A stretch of 64,000 nucleotides of DNA from Hymenobacter sedentarius (lineage in GTDB: Bacteria; Bacteroidota; Bacteroidia; Cytophagales; Hymenobacteraceae), in contig NZ_CP013909.1 of NCBI RefSeq assembly GCF_001507645.1, forward strand, positions 3,720,001 through 3,784,000, written 5' to 3'. Made by a program: the position numbers and the translations under genes. The notes under the pieces were generated by a model. The model saw only the letters and a list, made by a program, of their open reading frames with translations, did not search any database and was not told the origin of the DNA. This document shows positions 33,663 through 42,537 of the stretch, in pieces (the stretch's first letter is position 1; the number at the start of each line of letters is the position of its first letter).

Positions 33663-35204
33663 TCAAGTCTTTTCGGGCAGCAACAGCGCGTCCTCGAAGT
33701 TGCCCAGCAGCGGTTTGTCACCGTTCGTTACCGCTTCTACCAGCAGGGGGCCGCCGACGAAAGCCCCTTTCCACGACTCGCCCAAACCACCGAACAGCTC
33801 CTCGCGGTCGCCGCGGGAGCGCATGCGGTTGATGCCGACTTTGAAAGCCCGCACTTCCCTGGCCGTGCGCCCGGCCCACTTGAGGTCGTCGGAAGCAAGG
33901 GCAGATACCAAGGCCCCGTTGCTGATATTCATCTCGCCGACCAACTCCTCGGTCCGGTCCACGAGCACAATCGAATCAATGGGGCCAAAAGGCTCTTTGA
34001 AGTACAGCTCGCTTTGGCGGGGCAGGTTGACGAGGGCACGGGGCGCCCGGTAAGCGGAGCGGTCCTGGCCGGGGAGGAACAGCTCGTCGTTGAGGTGGCA
34101 TTCGAGCAGCGGCGTGGCCCCGGTTTTGAGTGCGTTGTCGTATAGCCGGTCCAGGTCCTGGGCCTGCGCCGCGTTGATGACCGGGCCAAAGGCCAGGTCC
34201 GGCAGTTGGTCCTCGGCATGCTTGACCAGGGTCGGGTTGCCCACTTGCAGGCCGTGCAGCACCGTCCAGTACGTTTCCAGAAACGGCGGGAACAGGCGGC
34301 GCTCCACCACGAAGCGGACGTAGGCCGTGCAGCGCTGCTTGCCGTAGTCGTAGCTCTTTTTGAGCTGGTCGGCCAGCCCGTTCCAGTCCGAAAAATTCCA
34401 GATGCCGTAGGCGTTCACGCCTTCCATTTCCAGCATGTAGCGCTTCTGGTGCTGGGCCAGCGCGTCGGCGATGTTGCGGCCGTTGTAGCGCCCGCCCACA
34501 AAGCTGAGGCAGTCTACGGCATCGTTTTTCACGAGCACGTCGCTTAGCTCGCCGCCCGAGCCACTGACCAGCGTGACGGGCAAGCCGCAGCGCCGGGCCA
34601 GGGCATAGGCCAGGCTCAGGGAGATAAAGCCGCCGTCGGTGGGGGTCTTGGCAATGCTGGCGTTGCCGCACAGCACCTGCACCAATACCGCATGCAGCAG
34701 CACCGAAAACGGGTAGTTCCAGCTGGCGATGTTGCTCACCAGCCCCAGGGGCGTACGCGCGCCAAGCATGCGCTCGATGTTGTCCACGTACCACTGCAAG
34801 CCGTCGATGCAGCGGTCAATGTCTACGAACCCGAGCTTGTAGGTTTTGCCAATTTCCCACATCAGCAGCTTGGCGATGAGGTCGGTGTTTGTGCGGAGCA
34901 GGGCGAGGCAGTCCTGCACCTTGGCGCGCCGCTCGTCGAGGCCAGTGGCGGCCCACGCGGCGGCTTCGCCTTTGGCATAGCGCACGGCACGCAAGGCCGT
35001 GGCCTGGTCGAGCATGGGCAAGGCCCCGAGGGTAGTGCCATCGACGGGCGACACAAAGGGCCGGGGCGTGCCGGGCTCCTGCCAGCGGCCTTCCAGCAGG
35101 TTGAGGAAGGACGTGCCGTCGGCCGCGAAGATTTCGGGGGCGGCCTGTTTGGTTTGCTTCAGCAGCAAGCCGAATTCAACCGCGGGAGCAATGATTTTGG
35201 GCAT
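33663..35204 (-). CDS. Aldehyde dehydrogenase family protein
   Basis: About 513 residues from MPKIIAPAVEFG (35204; frame opens at 35237). NAD(P)-dependent aldehyde oxidation to acid. Rossmann and catalytic domains are both present. The general-base Glu lies in YMLEMEGVNAYG, and the catalytic Cys in YGKQRCTAYVRF, which differs from the common GQxC form. Proton-relay Asn is in ASWNYPF. The N-terminal 40 residues preceding the core are unusual for the family. The gene is single, on the reverse strand, and the first intact host gene past the element. Substrate unknown. Confidence 0.85.
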   Translation of the reverse strand: MPKIIAPAVEFGLLLKQTKQAAPEIFAADGTSFLNLLEGRWQEPGTPRPFVSPVDGTTLGALPMLDQATALRAVRYAKGEAAAWAATGLDERRAKVQDCLALLRTNTDLIAKLLMWEIGKTYKLGFVDIDRCIDGLQWYVDNIERMLGARTPLGLVSNIASWNYPFSVLLHAVLVQVLCGNASIAKTPTDGGFISLSLAYALARRCGLPVTLVSGSGGELSDVLVKNDAVDCLSFVGGRYNGRNIADALAQHQKRYMLEMEGVNAYGIWNFSDWNGLADQLKKSYDYGKQRCTAYVRFVVERRLFPPFLETYWTVLHGLQVGNPTLVKHAEDQLPDLAFGPVINAAQAQDLDRLYDNALKTGATPLLECHLNDELFLPGQDRSAYRAPRALVNLPRQSELYFKEPFGPIDSIVLVDRTEELVGEMNISNGALVSALASDDLKWAGRTAREVRAFKVGINRMRSRGDREELFGGLGESWKGAFVGGPLLVEAVTNGDKPLLGNFEDALLLPEKT

Positions 35205-35358
35205 GATTTCATGGAATGAGGCAGCCAACGCCGCCATGAAATAAGGAGCACTTCCGCGCCCGTACCTGTCTTTCTTAAAGTTATGGTAAAGCGTTGGTTA
35301 CGCAAATCAAGGGGCCTGTTTTAGCTCCCGCGGCGCGGCGAAGTTCGGGCGGCCCGGA

Positions 35359-35598
35359 ATGGGCACCTGCAGCAAAGGGCTGCAGCCAAAGGGCTTTTTG
35401 AACGCCATGGAAAAGTGCAACAAGTTCGAAAAGCCGACCTCCGGGTACACCTCCTTCTTCCACAACCGGCTCAACAAAGGCGGGCACTTTGCCGCCTGGC
35501 AACAGTCCGAACTCTTCTCCGGTGAAATGCGGGCAGCCTTCAAGTCCCAGCGCAAACCAACCGCCCAGGAAACGGCCAAAAACCAGTGGGGCCGCTAA
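35359..35598 (+). pseudogene. 3' remnant of an alpha/beta hydrolase (epoxide-hydrolase type)
   Basis: The frame encodes KPTSGYTSFFHNRLNKGGHFAAWQQ followed by ELFSGEMRAAF. GGHFAA-x-E/Q-P/S-E-L followed by R-A/S-F-F is the C-terminal catalytic-His motif of epoxide hydrolases and related alpha/beta hydrolases. The nucleophile and rest of the protein are missing, so this is a truncated remnant. Confidence 0.55.
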
Positions 35599-35863
35599 GG
35601 CAGGCCCGCCCGGCATGGTGGCTGGTGTGCTGGGCGGGCCGAAGTTGCGCAATAACCGCACGTTCGCAGTGGGTAACTTCTTCCTGTAACTGCTGAAATT
35701 GTAAGAGTTGCTTATCGGGGAGCTGACTGGCCAGGCTGCCGGCCGCCCGGTTGCGCAGGCGCTCCAACTGCAACTCATAGCGCGTTCTCATCCAAGCCAG
35801 CACATCGTCGGGGCTTAAGGTCGACGGCCGAATTGTAACTACACCCGCCGCCCGCAGGTGCTT

Positions 35864-35971
35864 GAGCACCTAACCCGCTAGGTGGCCGAGGAGCTCAAGC
35901 AGAGCCTGGGCACCGACGACGTGGCCGTGCTCATCGAAGCCGACCACCTCTGCGTGAGGAGCCGCCTTTGA
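35864..35971 (+). pseudogene. folE: Remnant of folE (GTP cyclohydrolase I) with in-frame amber stop
   Basis: In frame it reads EHLTR, stop (TAG), VAEELKQSLGTDDVAVLIEADHLCVRSR, stop. VAVLIEAxHLCMMMRG is a core active-site motif of GTP cyclohydrolase I, and LTRQVAEEL precedes it in family members. Here the Gln codon CAG is TAG. Zn-binding Cys and His of the HLC motif are kept, so decay is recent or the fragment is a duplication product. Only about a seventh of the gene remains. Confidence 0.6.
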
Positions 35972-36055
35972 GCCTAAAATTATTTTCAGTGCCTGTGTAA
36001 GGATAAGGGCCGGGTGGCACTCCAATGAGCAATACACCCTTCAACTCTTTTACTC

Positions 36056-36394
36056 ATGTTGTACGCAAGCATTGCCCTGTTCGTGCTCGCGGCCGTCTTC
36101 GGCGCGACGATTCTCATCACCTGGCTCAACAAGAAAAACGCGCCCCGGGCCGTGGTGTACACCCACGGGCTGCTGGCGGTGTCCGGGTTGCTGGTACTGC
36201 TGTATTACGCCTTCACCCATCCCACGGCCTACCCCAAGCTGGCCATCGGCTTGTTCATTATTACGGCCCTGGGCGGCATTTACATGTTTCTCGTGAGCGG
36301 CCCAGACAAAGCCAAGCCCATTCCGATTGGCGGGCTGCACGCGCTGCTGGCCGTGAGCAGCCTCGTGACGTTGCTCGTGTTCGTCTTCGGCTAA
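36056..36394 (+). CDS. Small four-helix membrane protein
   Basis: A 112-residue integral membrane protein with four hydrophobic segments (about 4-22, 30-52, 62-80 and 92-111) and short charged loops (NKKNAP, SGPDKAKP). No signal peptide beyond the first helix and no named family. Followed after 13 bases by a DUF2231-type membrane protein, so they are probably co-transcribed with the sigma factor gene that follows. Confidence 0.7.
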   Translation: MLYASIALFVLAAVFGATILITWLNKKNAPRAVVYTHGLLAVSGLLVLLYYAFTHPTAYPKLAIGLFIITALGGIYMFLVSGPDKAKPIPIGGLHALLAVSSLVTLLVFVFG

Positions 36395-36407
36395 GCTACC
36401 CCGGGCC

Positions 36408-36845
36408 ATGAAACTGAACTACCACCCGCCCCACCTGATGCTGGTGCACTTCCCGGCGGCGCTGCTGCCCATGGACCTGGTGTGCGCCGCCTTGGGCTGG
36501 TACACCCACCACACTGCCTTCACCGCGGCCGCGTACTACGCCCTGGCGGGTGGCGTGGGGGCCGGTTGGCTGGCCCTGGTGTTTGGGTTTGTGGACCTGA
36601 CCCGAATTCCAGCGGAGCGGACGGCCGCCCACCGCACGGCCTTATGGCACGCCGGCCTCAACACGCTGGTGCTCATGGGTTATTCCGTACTTTTCTTTCT
36701 GCAATGGCGGCAGTCGGCGCTGGCCCTGGCCACTGGCCTGCTACTGTTCGGCAAAGCCGCCCTGCTGCTGGCCCTGGTGGTTGGTAATTACCTGGGCGCG
36801 CAGCTTGTCTTAAAATACCGGCTTGGTACCATCGATGAAAACTGA
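36408..36845 (+). CDS. DUF2231-type membrane protein
   Basis: A 145-residue membrane protein opening with MKLNYHPPHLMLVHFPAALL, the H-P-x-x-V-H-F-P signature of DUF2231, and four transmembrane helices. Members are often in gene neighbourhoods of redox carriers and may bind haem or copper through the conserved His residues. It overlaps the sigma factor gene by 11 bases, which indicates coupled translation in one operon of two membrane proteins and a regulator. Confidence 0.75.
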   Translation: MKLNYHPPHLMLVHFPAALLPMDLVCAALGWYTHHTAFTAAAYYALAGGVGAGWLALVFGFVDLTRIPAERTAAHRTALWHAGLNTLVLMGYSVLFFLQWRQSALALATGLLLFGKAALLLALVVGNYLGAQLVLKYRLGTIDEN

Positions 36846-37518
36846 TGCACCCACTTCCACCCCCTCCCGGGCCCACCCGGCCGCTGGCGCGCCCACCGAC
36901 GCGGAGCTGATTGCCCGCATCCTGGCCGGGCAAAAGGACTGCTTTGAGCTGATAATCCGGCGCTACAACGGGGCGCTCTACAAAGTAGGCCGCTCCTACG
37001 GCTTGGCCCACGCCACGGTGCAGGACCTGATGCAGGACACCTACGTGGCCGCCTACCAGGCCCTGGGCAAGTTTGAAGCGCGGGCTACCCTCAAAACCTG
37101 GCTGATTCGCATCATGCTCAACCACTGCTACCAGTGGAGCCGGAAAGCCGCTCATCAGCCCCAACCCGCCGCTGCCATGCCCCCTACAAACGAAGCCCCC
37201 GATACCCCACAAAGCCCTTCCACTGACGGGCAACAGGAAATTCTCAACCGCGAGCTGGGCACGGTGCTCGAGCACTGCATCCAGGCCCTGCCGCCCGACT
37301 ACCGGATGGTGTTTGTGCTGCGCGAGCTGGAAGGGCTCAGCAGCCAGGAAACCGCCCAGGCCATCGACATCACGGAAACCAACGTGAACGCACGCCTGAG
37401 CCGGGCCAAGGTGCAGCTGCGCAAGCAGCTGGAAAGCTGGTATCCGCGGGCCAGCGTGTACGAGTTCAACCTTATTTACTGCGACGAGATGGTGGCCCGG
37501 GTTTTCCGGCACATCTAA
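36835..37518 (+). CDS. ECF-type RNA polymerase sigma factor
   Basis: About 227 residues from MKTDAPTSTP at 36835, preferred over 36823 because it clears the Ala/Pro-rich leader. Region 2 (LMQDTYVAAYQALGKFE, then TLKTWLIRIMLNHCYQWSRK) recognises the -10 element, and region 4 (LPPDYRMVFVLRELEGLSSQETAQAI, then ETNVNARLSRAKVQLRKQL) recognises the -35 element. A low-complexity Pro/Ala linker joins them. It is longer than typical ECF factors because of the N-terminal 30 residues and the C-terminal extension. No anti-sigma gene is adjacent; the two membrane proteins just upstream may act in its signalling. Confidence 0.88.
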   Translation: MKTDAPTSTPSRAHPAAGAPTDAELIARILAGQKDCFELIIRRYNGALYKVGRSYGLAHATVQDLMQDTYVAAYQALGKFEARATLKTWLIRIMLNHCYQWSRKAAHQPQPAAAMPPTNEAPDTPQSPSTDGQQEILNRELGTVLEHCIQALPPDYRMVFVLRELEGLSSQETAQAIDITETNVNARLSRAKVQLRKQLESWYPRASVYEFNLIYCDEMVARVFRHI

Positions 37519-37613
37519 ACACGGCGCCAGGCGCCCGGTTGCTTAGCTAGTGGCTCGGGCTTGTTCCGGCTGGCTGCTTTGTGTTCGACCCTTTTCTAAC
37601 ACGTTGCTTTGTT

Positions 37614-39221
37614 ATGGAAGCTCCCTTGCTCTCCGGTCCCGATTTTGGGGTAACCGGGATTGCACTTACGGACCTGGCCGAGGGCGCCCTGGTTCGCGGG
37701 CACGCCTTCGGCGAGCCGGTGCTGCTGGTACGGCAGGGCGAGGAGCTGCTGGCCATTGGCGCGCGGTGCACCCACTTTGGGGCGCCGTTGGAAAAGGGCC
37801 TGCTCGTGGGCGACACGGTGCGCTGCCCCTGGCACCATGCCTGTTTCAGCTTGCGCACCGGAGCGGCCCTGCGGGCACCGGCCCTCAACCCGCTGCCCTG
37901 CTGGACGGTAGAGCGCCGCGACGGGCGGGCCTACGTAACGGGCAAGCAGGAACGCGACCCGCTGGCCCCTTCGCCCATGACAGCCGTGCCGGCCGGCCAC
38001 CCCAAGACCATTGTAATCATTGGGGCCGGTGGGGCGGGCAACGCGGCGGCGGAAATGCTGCGCCGCGAAGGCTACCAGGGCCGCCTCACGCTGCTCGACA
38101 GCGAAGCGGACGTGCCCTACGACCGCACAAACCTTTCCAAAAGCTTTTCCCCGGATGACGAGCAACACATTGCCCTGCGGCCGCCAGGCTTTTATGCCGA
38201 ACACGGCATTGAGCTGGTGCAAGGCGAAGTAACCTCGCTGGACGTGGCGGGCCGCCGCGTGCTGCTGGCTGATGGCTCCGCGCAAGCCTATGAGGCGCTG
38301 CTGCTGGCCACCGGGGCCGAGCCCGTGCAGCTGGACATTCCCGGCCACAACCGGCCCCACGTGCACGTGCTGCGTTCCCTGGCCGACCACCGCGCGATTA
38401 TGAGCGGGGCCGCTGCTGCCCGGCGCGCCGTGGTGCTGGGGGCCAGCTTTATTGGGCTGGAAGTAGCGGCCGCGCTGCTGGCCCTGGGGCTGGAAGTGCA
38501 CGTGGTGGCCCCCGACAAAGCCCCGCTGACCAAAATCCTGGGCCCGGAGTTGGGTGCCATGGTGCAGGCGCTGCACGAGGAAAAAGGCATCGTGTTTCAT
38601 TTGCAGCAAACGGCCGCCGCCATCGAGCCGGAGGCGGTTGTGCTCCAGAGCGGCGAGCGGCTGCTGGCCGACCTGGTGGTGGCTGGCATTGGGGTGCGTC
38701 CCCGGCTGGCACTGGCCGAGGCCGCCGGCCTGGCCCTGGACCGCGGCGTGCTGGTAGACGAATACCTGCAAACCAGCGTGCCGGGCATCTACGCCGCCGG
38801 CGACATTGCCCGTTGGCCCGACCCGCACACTGGCCAGCGCATCCGGGTGGAGCACTGGGTGGTGGCGCAGCGCCAGGGCCAGACGGCGGCCCGCAACCTG
38901 CTGGGCCAGCGGCAGCGGTTCGACGCGGTGCCCTTCTTCTGGAGCAAGCACTACAACCTGTCGATTCGCTACACCGGCCACGCGGAGAAATGGGACGAGC
39001 TGGTGGTGGACGGCCCGCTGGCGCAGCGGGCCGGAAGCGTGGCCTACGTCCGGCAGGGCCAGACCTTGGCCGTGGCCAGCGTAAAGCGCGACCTGGATAA
39101 CCTGCGGGCCGAAGTGGCGCTGGAAAACCACGACGAAGCTGCCCTCACGCAACTCTTACACAGGCCCTTGGAACCGGCGCCAGCACTGCCGGCTCCCTCA
39201 TTGCCTACGCAGAAGCCATGA
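37614..39221 (+). CDS. Rieske-FAD/NAD(P) disulfide-oxidoreductase fusion (AIF-like)
   Basis: About 535 residues from MEAPLLSG at 37614. The first 110 residues are a Rieske [2Fe-2S] domain with CTHFGAPL and CPWHHACF, supplying the two Cys and two His ligands. The rest is a pyridine-nucleotide-disulfide oxidoreductase: FAD-binding VIIGAGGAGNAAAEML, NAD-binding VVLGASFIGLEVAAAL, and the FAD C-terminal motif YAAGDIARWPD. This architecture is that of AIF-like/ferredoxin reductases feeding electrons to an unknown acceptor. It overlaps the SDR gene by 4 bases (ATGA) and is probably an operon with it and the GH1 gene. Confidence 0.88.
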   Translation: MEAPLLSGPDFGVTGIALTDLAEGALVRGHAFGEPVLLVRQGEELLAIGARCTHFGAPLEKGLLVGDTVRCPWHHACFSLRTGAALRAPALNPLPCWTVERRDGRAYVTGKQERDPLAPSPMTAVPAGHPKTIVIIGAGGAGNAAAEMLRREGYQGRLTLLDSEADVPYDRTNLSKSFSPDDEQHIALRPPGFYAEHGIELVQGEVTSLDVAGRRVLLADGSAQAYEALLLATGAEPVQLDIPGHNRPHVHVLRSLADHRAIMSGAAAARRAVVLGASFIGLEVAAALLALGLEVHVVAPDKAPLTKILGPELGAMVQALHEEKGIVFHLQQTAAAIEPEAVVLQSGERLLADLVVAGIGVRPRLALAEAAGLALDRGVLVDEYLQTSVPGIYAAGDIARWPDPHTGQRIRVEHWVVAQRQGQTAARNLLGQRQRFDAVPFFWSKHYNLSIRYTGHAEKWDELVVDGPLAQRAGSVAYVRQGQTLAVASVKRDLDNLRAEVALENHDEAALTQLLHRPLEPAPALPAPSLPTQKP

Positions 39222-39949
39222 AACGATTTGAAAACAAGGTCTGCATCATCACCGGCGGCAGCTCCGGCATCGGCAAAGCGACGTCGCTGCAAATGGCGGC
39301 CGAAGGCGGCAAGGTGGCCATTCTGAGCCGTTCTCGGGACGAAGGGCAGGCCGTGGTGGCCGAAATCAGCGAGGCAGGCGGGCAGGCCGTGTTCCTGCAA
39401 ACCGACGTGGGCCAGCCCGAGCAAGTAAAGGCCGCGGTGGACGAGGTGCTAAACAAGTGGCAGCGGGTGGATGTGCTGGTGAACGACGCGGCCATAATGA
39501 CTTTTAAACCCCTGACCGAGCTAGCGGTGGAAGAGTGGGACCAGGTGCTGGCCGTCAACCTGCGGGCGGTGTTTCTGCTGTGCAAGTACTGCATCCCCCA
39601 CATGGAGCAGGGGGCCATCGTCAACGTCAGCTCGGTGCACGCCCACGAAACCACGCCCAATGTGATTCCTTACGCTGCCAGCAAGGGCGCCATGGAGGCC
39701 TTCACCCGGGGCGTGAGCCGGGAGTACGACATCGGGAAGGTCCGCATCAACAACGTGGCCCCCGGCGCGGTGGATACGCCCATGCTCTGGGAAAACCCCA
39801 ACGTGAAAAGCGGCCAGGAAAAAGTGGAAGGCGCCGTGGGCCGCCCCGAGGACATTGCCGAGGTGATTTGCTTTCTGGCCTCCTCGCAAGCCGCCTTTGT
39901 GAACGGCACCACCGTGGTGGCCGACGGCGGCCGGCTCAACATTTTGTAG
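39218..39949 (+). CDS. Short-chain dehydrogenase/reductase (glucose 1-dehydrogenase type)
   Basis: A 243-residue classical SDR. TGGSSGIG cofactor loop near residue 12, NVSSV with the Ser of the catalytic triad near 140, YAASKGAMEAF with the YxxxK pair near 155, and the NNVAPGAVDTPM segment after it. The LVNDAAIM motif is a slight variant of the usual NNAG. It starts inside the stop of the Rieske-FAD gene. It probably reduces a ketone or oxidises a sugar or alcohol with NAD(P). The adjacent GH1-like gene makes a sugar substrate plausible but unproven. Confidence 0.88.
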   Translation: MKRFENKVCIITGGSSGIGKATSLQMAAEGGKVAILSRSRDEGQAVVAEISEAGGQAVFLQTDVGQPEQVKAAVDEVLNKWQRVDVLVNDAAIMTFKPLTELAVEEWDQVLAVNLRAVFLLCKYCIPHMEQGAIVNVSSVHAHETTPNVIPYAASKGAMEAFTRGVSREYDIGKVRINNVAPGAVDTPMLWENPNVKSGQEKVEGAVGRPEDIAEVICFLASSQAAFVNGTTVVADGGRLNIL

Positions 39950-40003
39950 CGCTGCACGCCGGGCCGCCCGCAGCTGCTTTTCTTAAAAAAAGCTTTGATT
40001 ACC

Positions 40004-41341
40004 ATGGCCACTTCCTTTTTAACCGCAATAAAAAAGCACTTTGGCGACGGCCATTACCCCGGCGACGAATACGGCGGGGCCGGCGGCACCGTGGGCAGTG
40101 GCTTGCCGAGCGGCTCGCCTGGCAACTTCATGTTTGCCACGGGCATTGAGTGCTCGTACCCCACCATCGACCACGGCCGGACGCGCCGCGACTTGCTGGC
40201 CGAATGCGACCACTACAACCGCTACCAGGAAGACCTGGGGCTGGTAAGGGAAATGGGGCTGAAGGTGCTGCGCTACGGCCTGCCCTACTACCGCATCCAG
40301 CGGGGCCCGAACGACTACGACTGGGAATTTGCCGACCTGGCCATGGCCGAGATGCAGCGGCTGGGCATCACGCCCATTCTGGACCTGATGCACTTTGGCG
40401 TGCCCGACTGGCTGGGCAATTTCCAGAACCCGGAGCTGCCCGTGCACTTTGCCCACTACTGCGGGGCTGTGGCCGAGCGCTACCCCTGGGTGCGCTACTA
40501 CACACCGGTCAACGAGATTTACGTCTCGGCCAAGCTCAGCGCCATGGACGGGCTCTGGAACGAGCAGCTGCGCGACGAACGGGCCTTTGTAACGGCCCTT
40601 AAAAACCTGGTGGCTGCCAGCATCATGGGCAACCAGCAGATTGCCCTCCACCGCCCCGATTGCGTGATTGTGCAAAGCGAGTCGGCCGAGTATACGCACG
40701 AGCTACGGACCGAGCGCACCCCGCGCATTCAGCTCGACAACAAGCTGCGCTTCCTGGCCCTGGACCTGCTCTACGCCCACCACCCCGACGGGGAAGTGGC
40801 GCGGTTCGTGCGCGACAACGGCCTCACCGACAAAGAGTACGACTGGTTTATGGCCGGCGAGCCGCCCGGCTACCAGATTATGGGCAACGACTACTACGGC
40901 CGCAACGAGCGCATCATCCTGCCCTACGGCGATGTCATCACCAGCATGGACGTAATGGGGTGGTATCACATCACCTATGAATACTTCCGGCGCTACTCCA
41001 AGCCCGTGATGCACACCGAAACCAACACGTTTGATGCCGCGGATGCCCCCGTCTGGCTGTGGAAGCAGTGGGTAAACGTGCTGCAGATGCGCAAGTCCGG
41101 CGTGCCCGTGCTGGGCTTCACCTGGTATTCGCTGATTGACAAGGTGGACTGGAACATTGGCTTGTCCCGCAAAGAAGGCACCGTCAATGCCTGCGGCCTT
41201 TTTGACCTGAACCGCAAGCCGCGGCCCGTCGCCGAGGCCTACCGCCAACTGCTGCAGGAGTACGGCCAGATTACCATTGTACCCCACGGCGAGCTGTTCG
41301 AGCAAACCACCCGTTCGGCCACGCTTAAGGTGGAGATTTAA
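40004..41341 (+). CDS. Family 1 glycoside hydrolase-like protein
   Basis: About 445 residues from MATSFLTAIKKHFG at 40004 (frame opens at 39995). TIM-barrel enzyme with the acid/base Glu in YYTPVNEIYVSAKL (N-E-P in most GH1) and the nucleophile Glu in PVMHTETNTF (T-E-N-G in GH1). Pro and Gly of the standard motifs are replaced by Ile and Thr, so it is a divergent member, perhaps beta-glucosidase or a lipid-linked sugar hydrolase. No signal peptide. It follows the SDR gene by 55 bases on the same strand. Recognised from the barrel pattern and both catalytic-residue contexts. Confidence 0.75.
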   Translation: MATSFLTAIKKHFGDGHYPGDEYGGAGGTVGSGLPSGSPGNFMFATGIECSYPTIDHGRTRRDLLAECDHYNRYQEDLGLVREMGLKVLRYGLPYYRIQRGPNDYDWEFADLAMAEMQRLGITPILDLMHFGVPDWLGNFQNPELPVHFAHYCGAVAERYPWVRYYTPVNEIYVSAKLSAMDGLWNEQLRDERAFVTALKNLVAASIMGNQQIALHRPDCVIVQSESAEYTHELRTERTPRIQLDNKLRFLALDLLYAHHPDGEVARFVRDNGLTDKEYDWFMAGEPPGYQIMGNDYYGRNERIILPYGDVITSMDVMGWYHITYEYFRRYSKPVMHTETNTFDAADAPVWLWKQWVNVLQMRKSGVPVLGFTWYSLIDKVDWNIGLSRKEGTVNACGLFDLNRKPRPVAEAYRQLLQEYGQITIVPHGELFEQTTRSATLKVEI

Positions 41342-42018
41342 TCAACTGGAAGCGGCAAGGCCGGTGGCCAGACCCCGTTCCGTTCAAATCTGCGCGACGT
41401 CTTTTCCCTTGCCCAGTTATCCATTCCAGGCTAGACATTTCCAGCGTTGCGCCCTACCGTGATGTTCGAATTGAGCGAGCAGCGCAAGCGTGATTTATTG
41501 GAATAGCGATGAGCGAAGTAAACCGCATTCTGACTCAATTTGTCGAAAGAAATAAGGCGCACTCGGTGCAATACGACTTTTTCGATAAGGTAAGCACGCT
41601 AAAATACTGCCAGTTAGTCCATGCGGATGTACTCAACCAAATGCCAAGGCATGAGCGAACTAAACACCCTCAGACACGCCAGCGGCGGCGCCCACCTGCG
41701 CATTCAGCTATGCCAGCAGGATGGCAACCTGGTACTAGTGGTAGAGGACGACGGCGGCGGGTTTGCCACGAGCCCGCCGCCGGACGGCACTGCCGCTCGG
41801 GGAATGGGCCTGCGCAGCATCGGCGTGCGGGTCGAGACGCTGGGCGCGGAACCGAAGCAGCACTCGGCGCCGGGCCTGGGTACCCGCACCCGCATACAAT
41901 TGGCCCATCCGTAAGCCCGAAAGCCGGGTGCTGGGCAGCGCCGCCTGGTGCGGCTTGCTGGGTTAGGTGTCCTTCCTGCGTCGTGGGGCGTATAGGGCCT
42001 TAGCAGTTCCTTTAGCCC
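41342..42018. other. Intergenic stretch with a histidine kinase remnant
   Basis: About 680 bases. Besides the pseudogene at 41621, a short frame from about 41509 encodes MSEVNRILTQFVERNKAHS and runs out into unrelated sequence, and so may be part of another broken gene. No RNA gene or terminator stands out. Confidence 0.4.
41621..41914 (+). pseudogene. C-terminal fragment of a sensor histidine kinase (HATPase domain)
   Basis: About 97 residues carrying the ATP-lid part of a histidine kinase: LVVEDDGGGF (G1-like), GMGLRSIGVRVETLGAE (G2 region, NarL/DegS-type) and GTRTRIQL. The His-containing dimerisation domain and N box are missing or degenerate (RMYSTKCQGMSELNTLRHA in their place). Too short to be active. 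Confidence 0.55.
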
Positions 42019-42534
42019 ATGCCCCAGCCTTCCCGCCTGCCCGCCTCCGCCCCCTTCGACGCCGATGAGCGGCTGCGGTGGGTGGAGCGCATTGCCCATT
42101 TGATGGATAGCCAGTTCCGGCTGCCCGGCACCCGGTTCCGCTTTGGCCTCGACCCGCTATTGGGCTTGGTGCCCATTTTGGGCGACCTGTCGTCGACGGC
42201 CGTTTCGGTGGCCTTGCTGCTCACCATGCTGCGCCACGGTGCCAGCGGCGCGGTGGTGGTGCGCATGGCGCTTAACATCCTGCTCGATACCGTGGTGGGC
42301 GCCGTGCCGGTTTTGGGCAACCTGTTCGACTTTGCCTACAAAAGCAACGAGCGCAACGTGGCCCTGCTGCGCAGCCACTACGCCGAAGGCCGGTACCGCG
42401 GCAGCGGCAAAGGCCTGGTGGTGGCGCTGGTGCTGGGCTTCCTGGTGGTGCTGGGGCTGGTGGGCTGGGGCAGTGTTGCTTTGCTGGGCTGGCTATGGCA
42501 CTACTTCGCGGCGCATCCGGTGCCGGGCACGTAG
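42019..42534 (+). CDS. DUF4112 membrane protein
   Basis: A 171-residue protein of the DUF4112 family. RFGLDPLLGLVPILGDLSS and then NILLDTVVGAVPVLGNLFDF are the two repeated P-x-x-G-D/N-x motifs that define the family; a hydrophobic segment (VVALVLGFLVVLGLVGW) follows. Members are found widely in bacteria and are of unknown function, probably peripheral or integral in the membrane. Single gene, ends convergently with the CheB-like gene 3 bases away. Confidence 0.85.
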   Translation: MPQPSRLPASAPFDADERLRWVERIAHLMDSQFRLPGTRFRFGLDPLLGLVPILGDLSSTAVSVALLLTMLRHGASGAVVVRMALNILLDTVVGAVPVLGNLFDFAYKSNERNVALLRSHYAEGRYRGSGKGLVVALVLGFLVVLGLVGWGSVALLGWLWHYFAAHPVPGT

Positions 42535-42537
42535 GTC

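Noticed and set aside
35540..35869. 109-residue reverse frame in the remnant region
   Set aside because: The first 65 residues look protein-like, but the end runs through the opposite-strand hydrolase remnant. It may be one more fragment, and I could not support a gene.
37596..39152. 518-residue reverse frame opposite the Rieske-FAD gene
   Set aside because: The forward frame has complete Rieske, FAD and NAD motifs. The reverse frame is a high-GC shadow.
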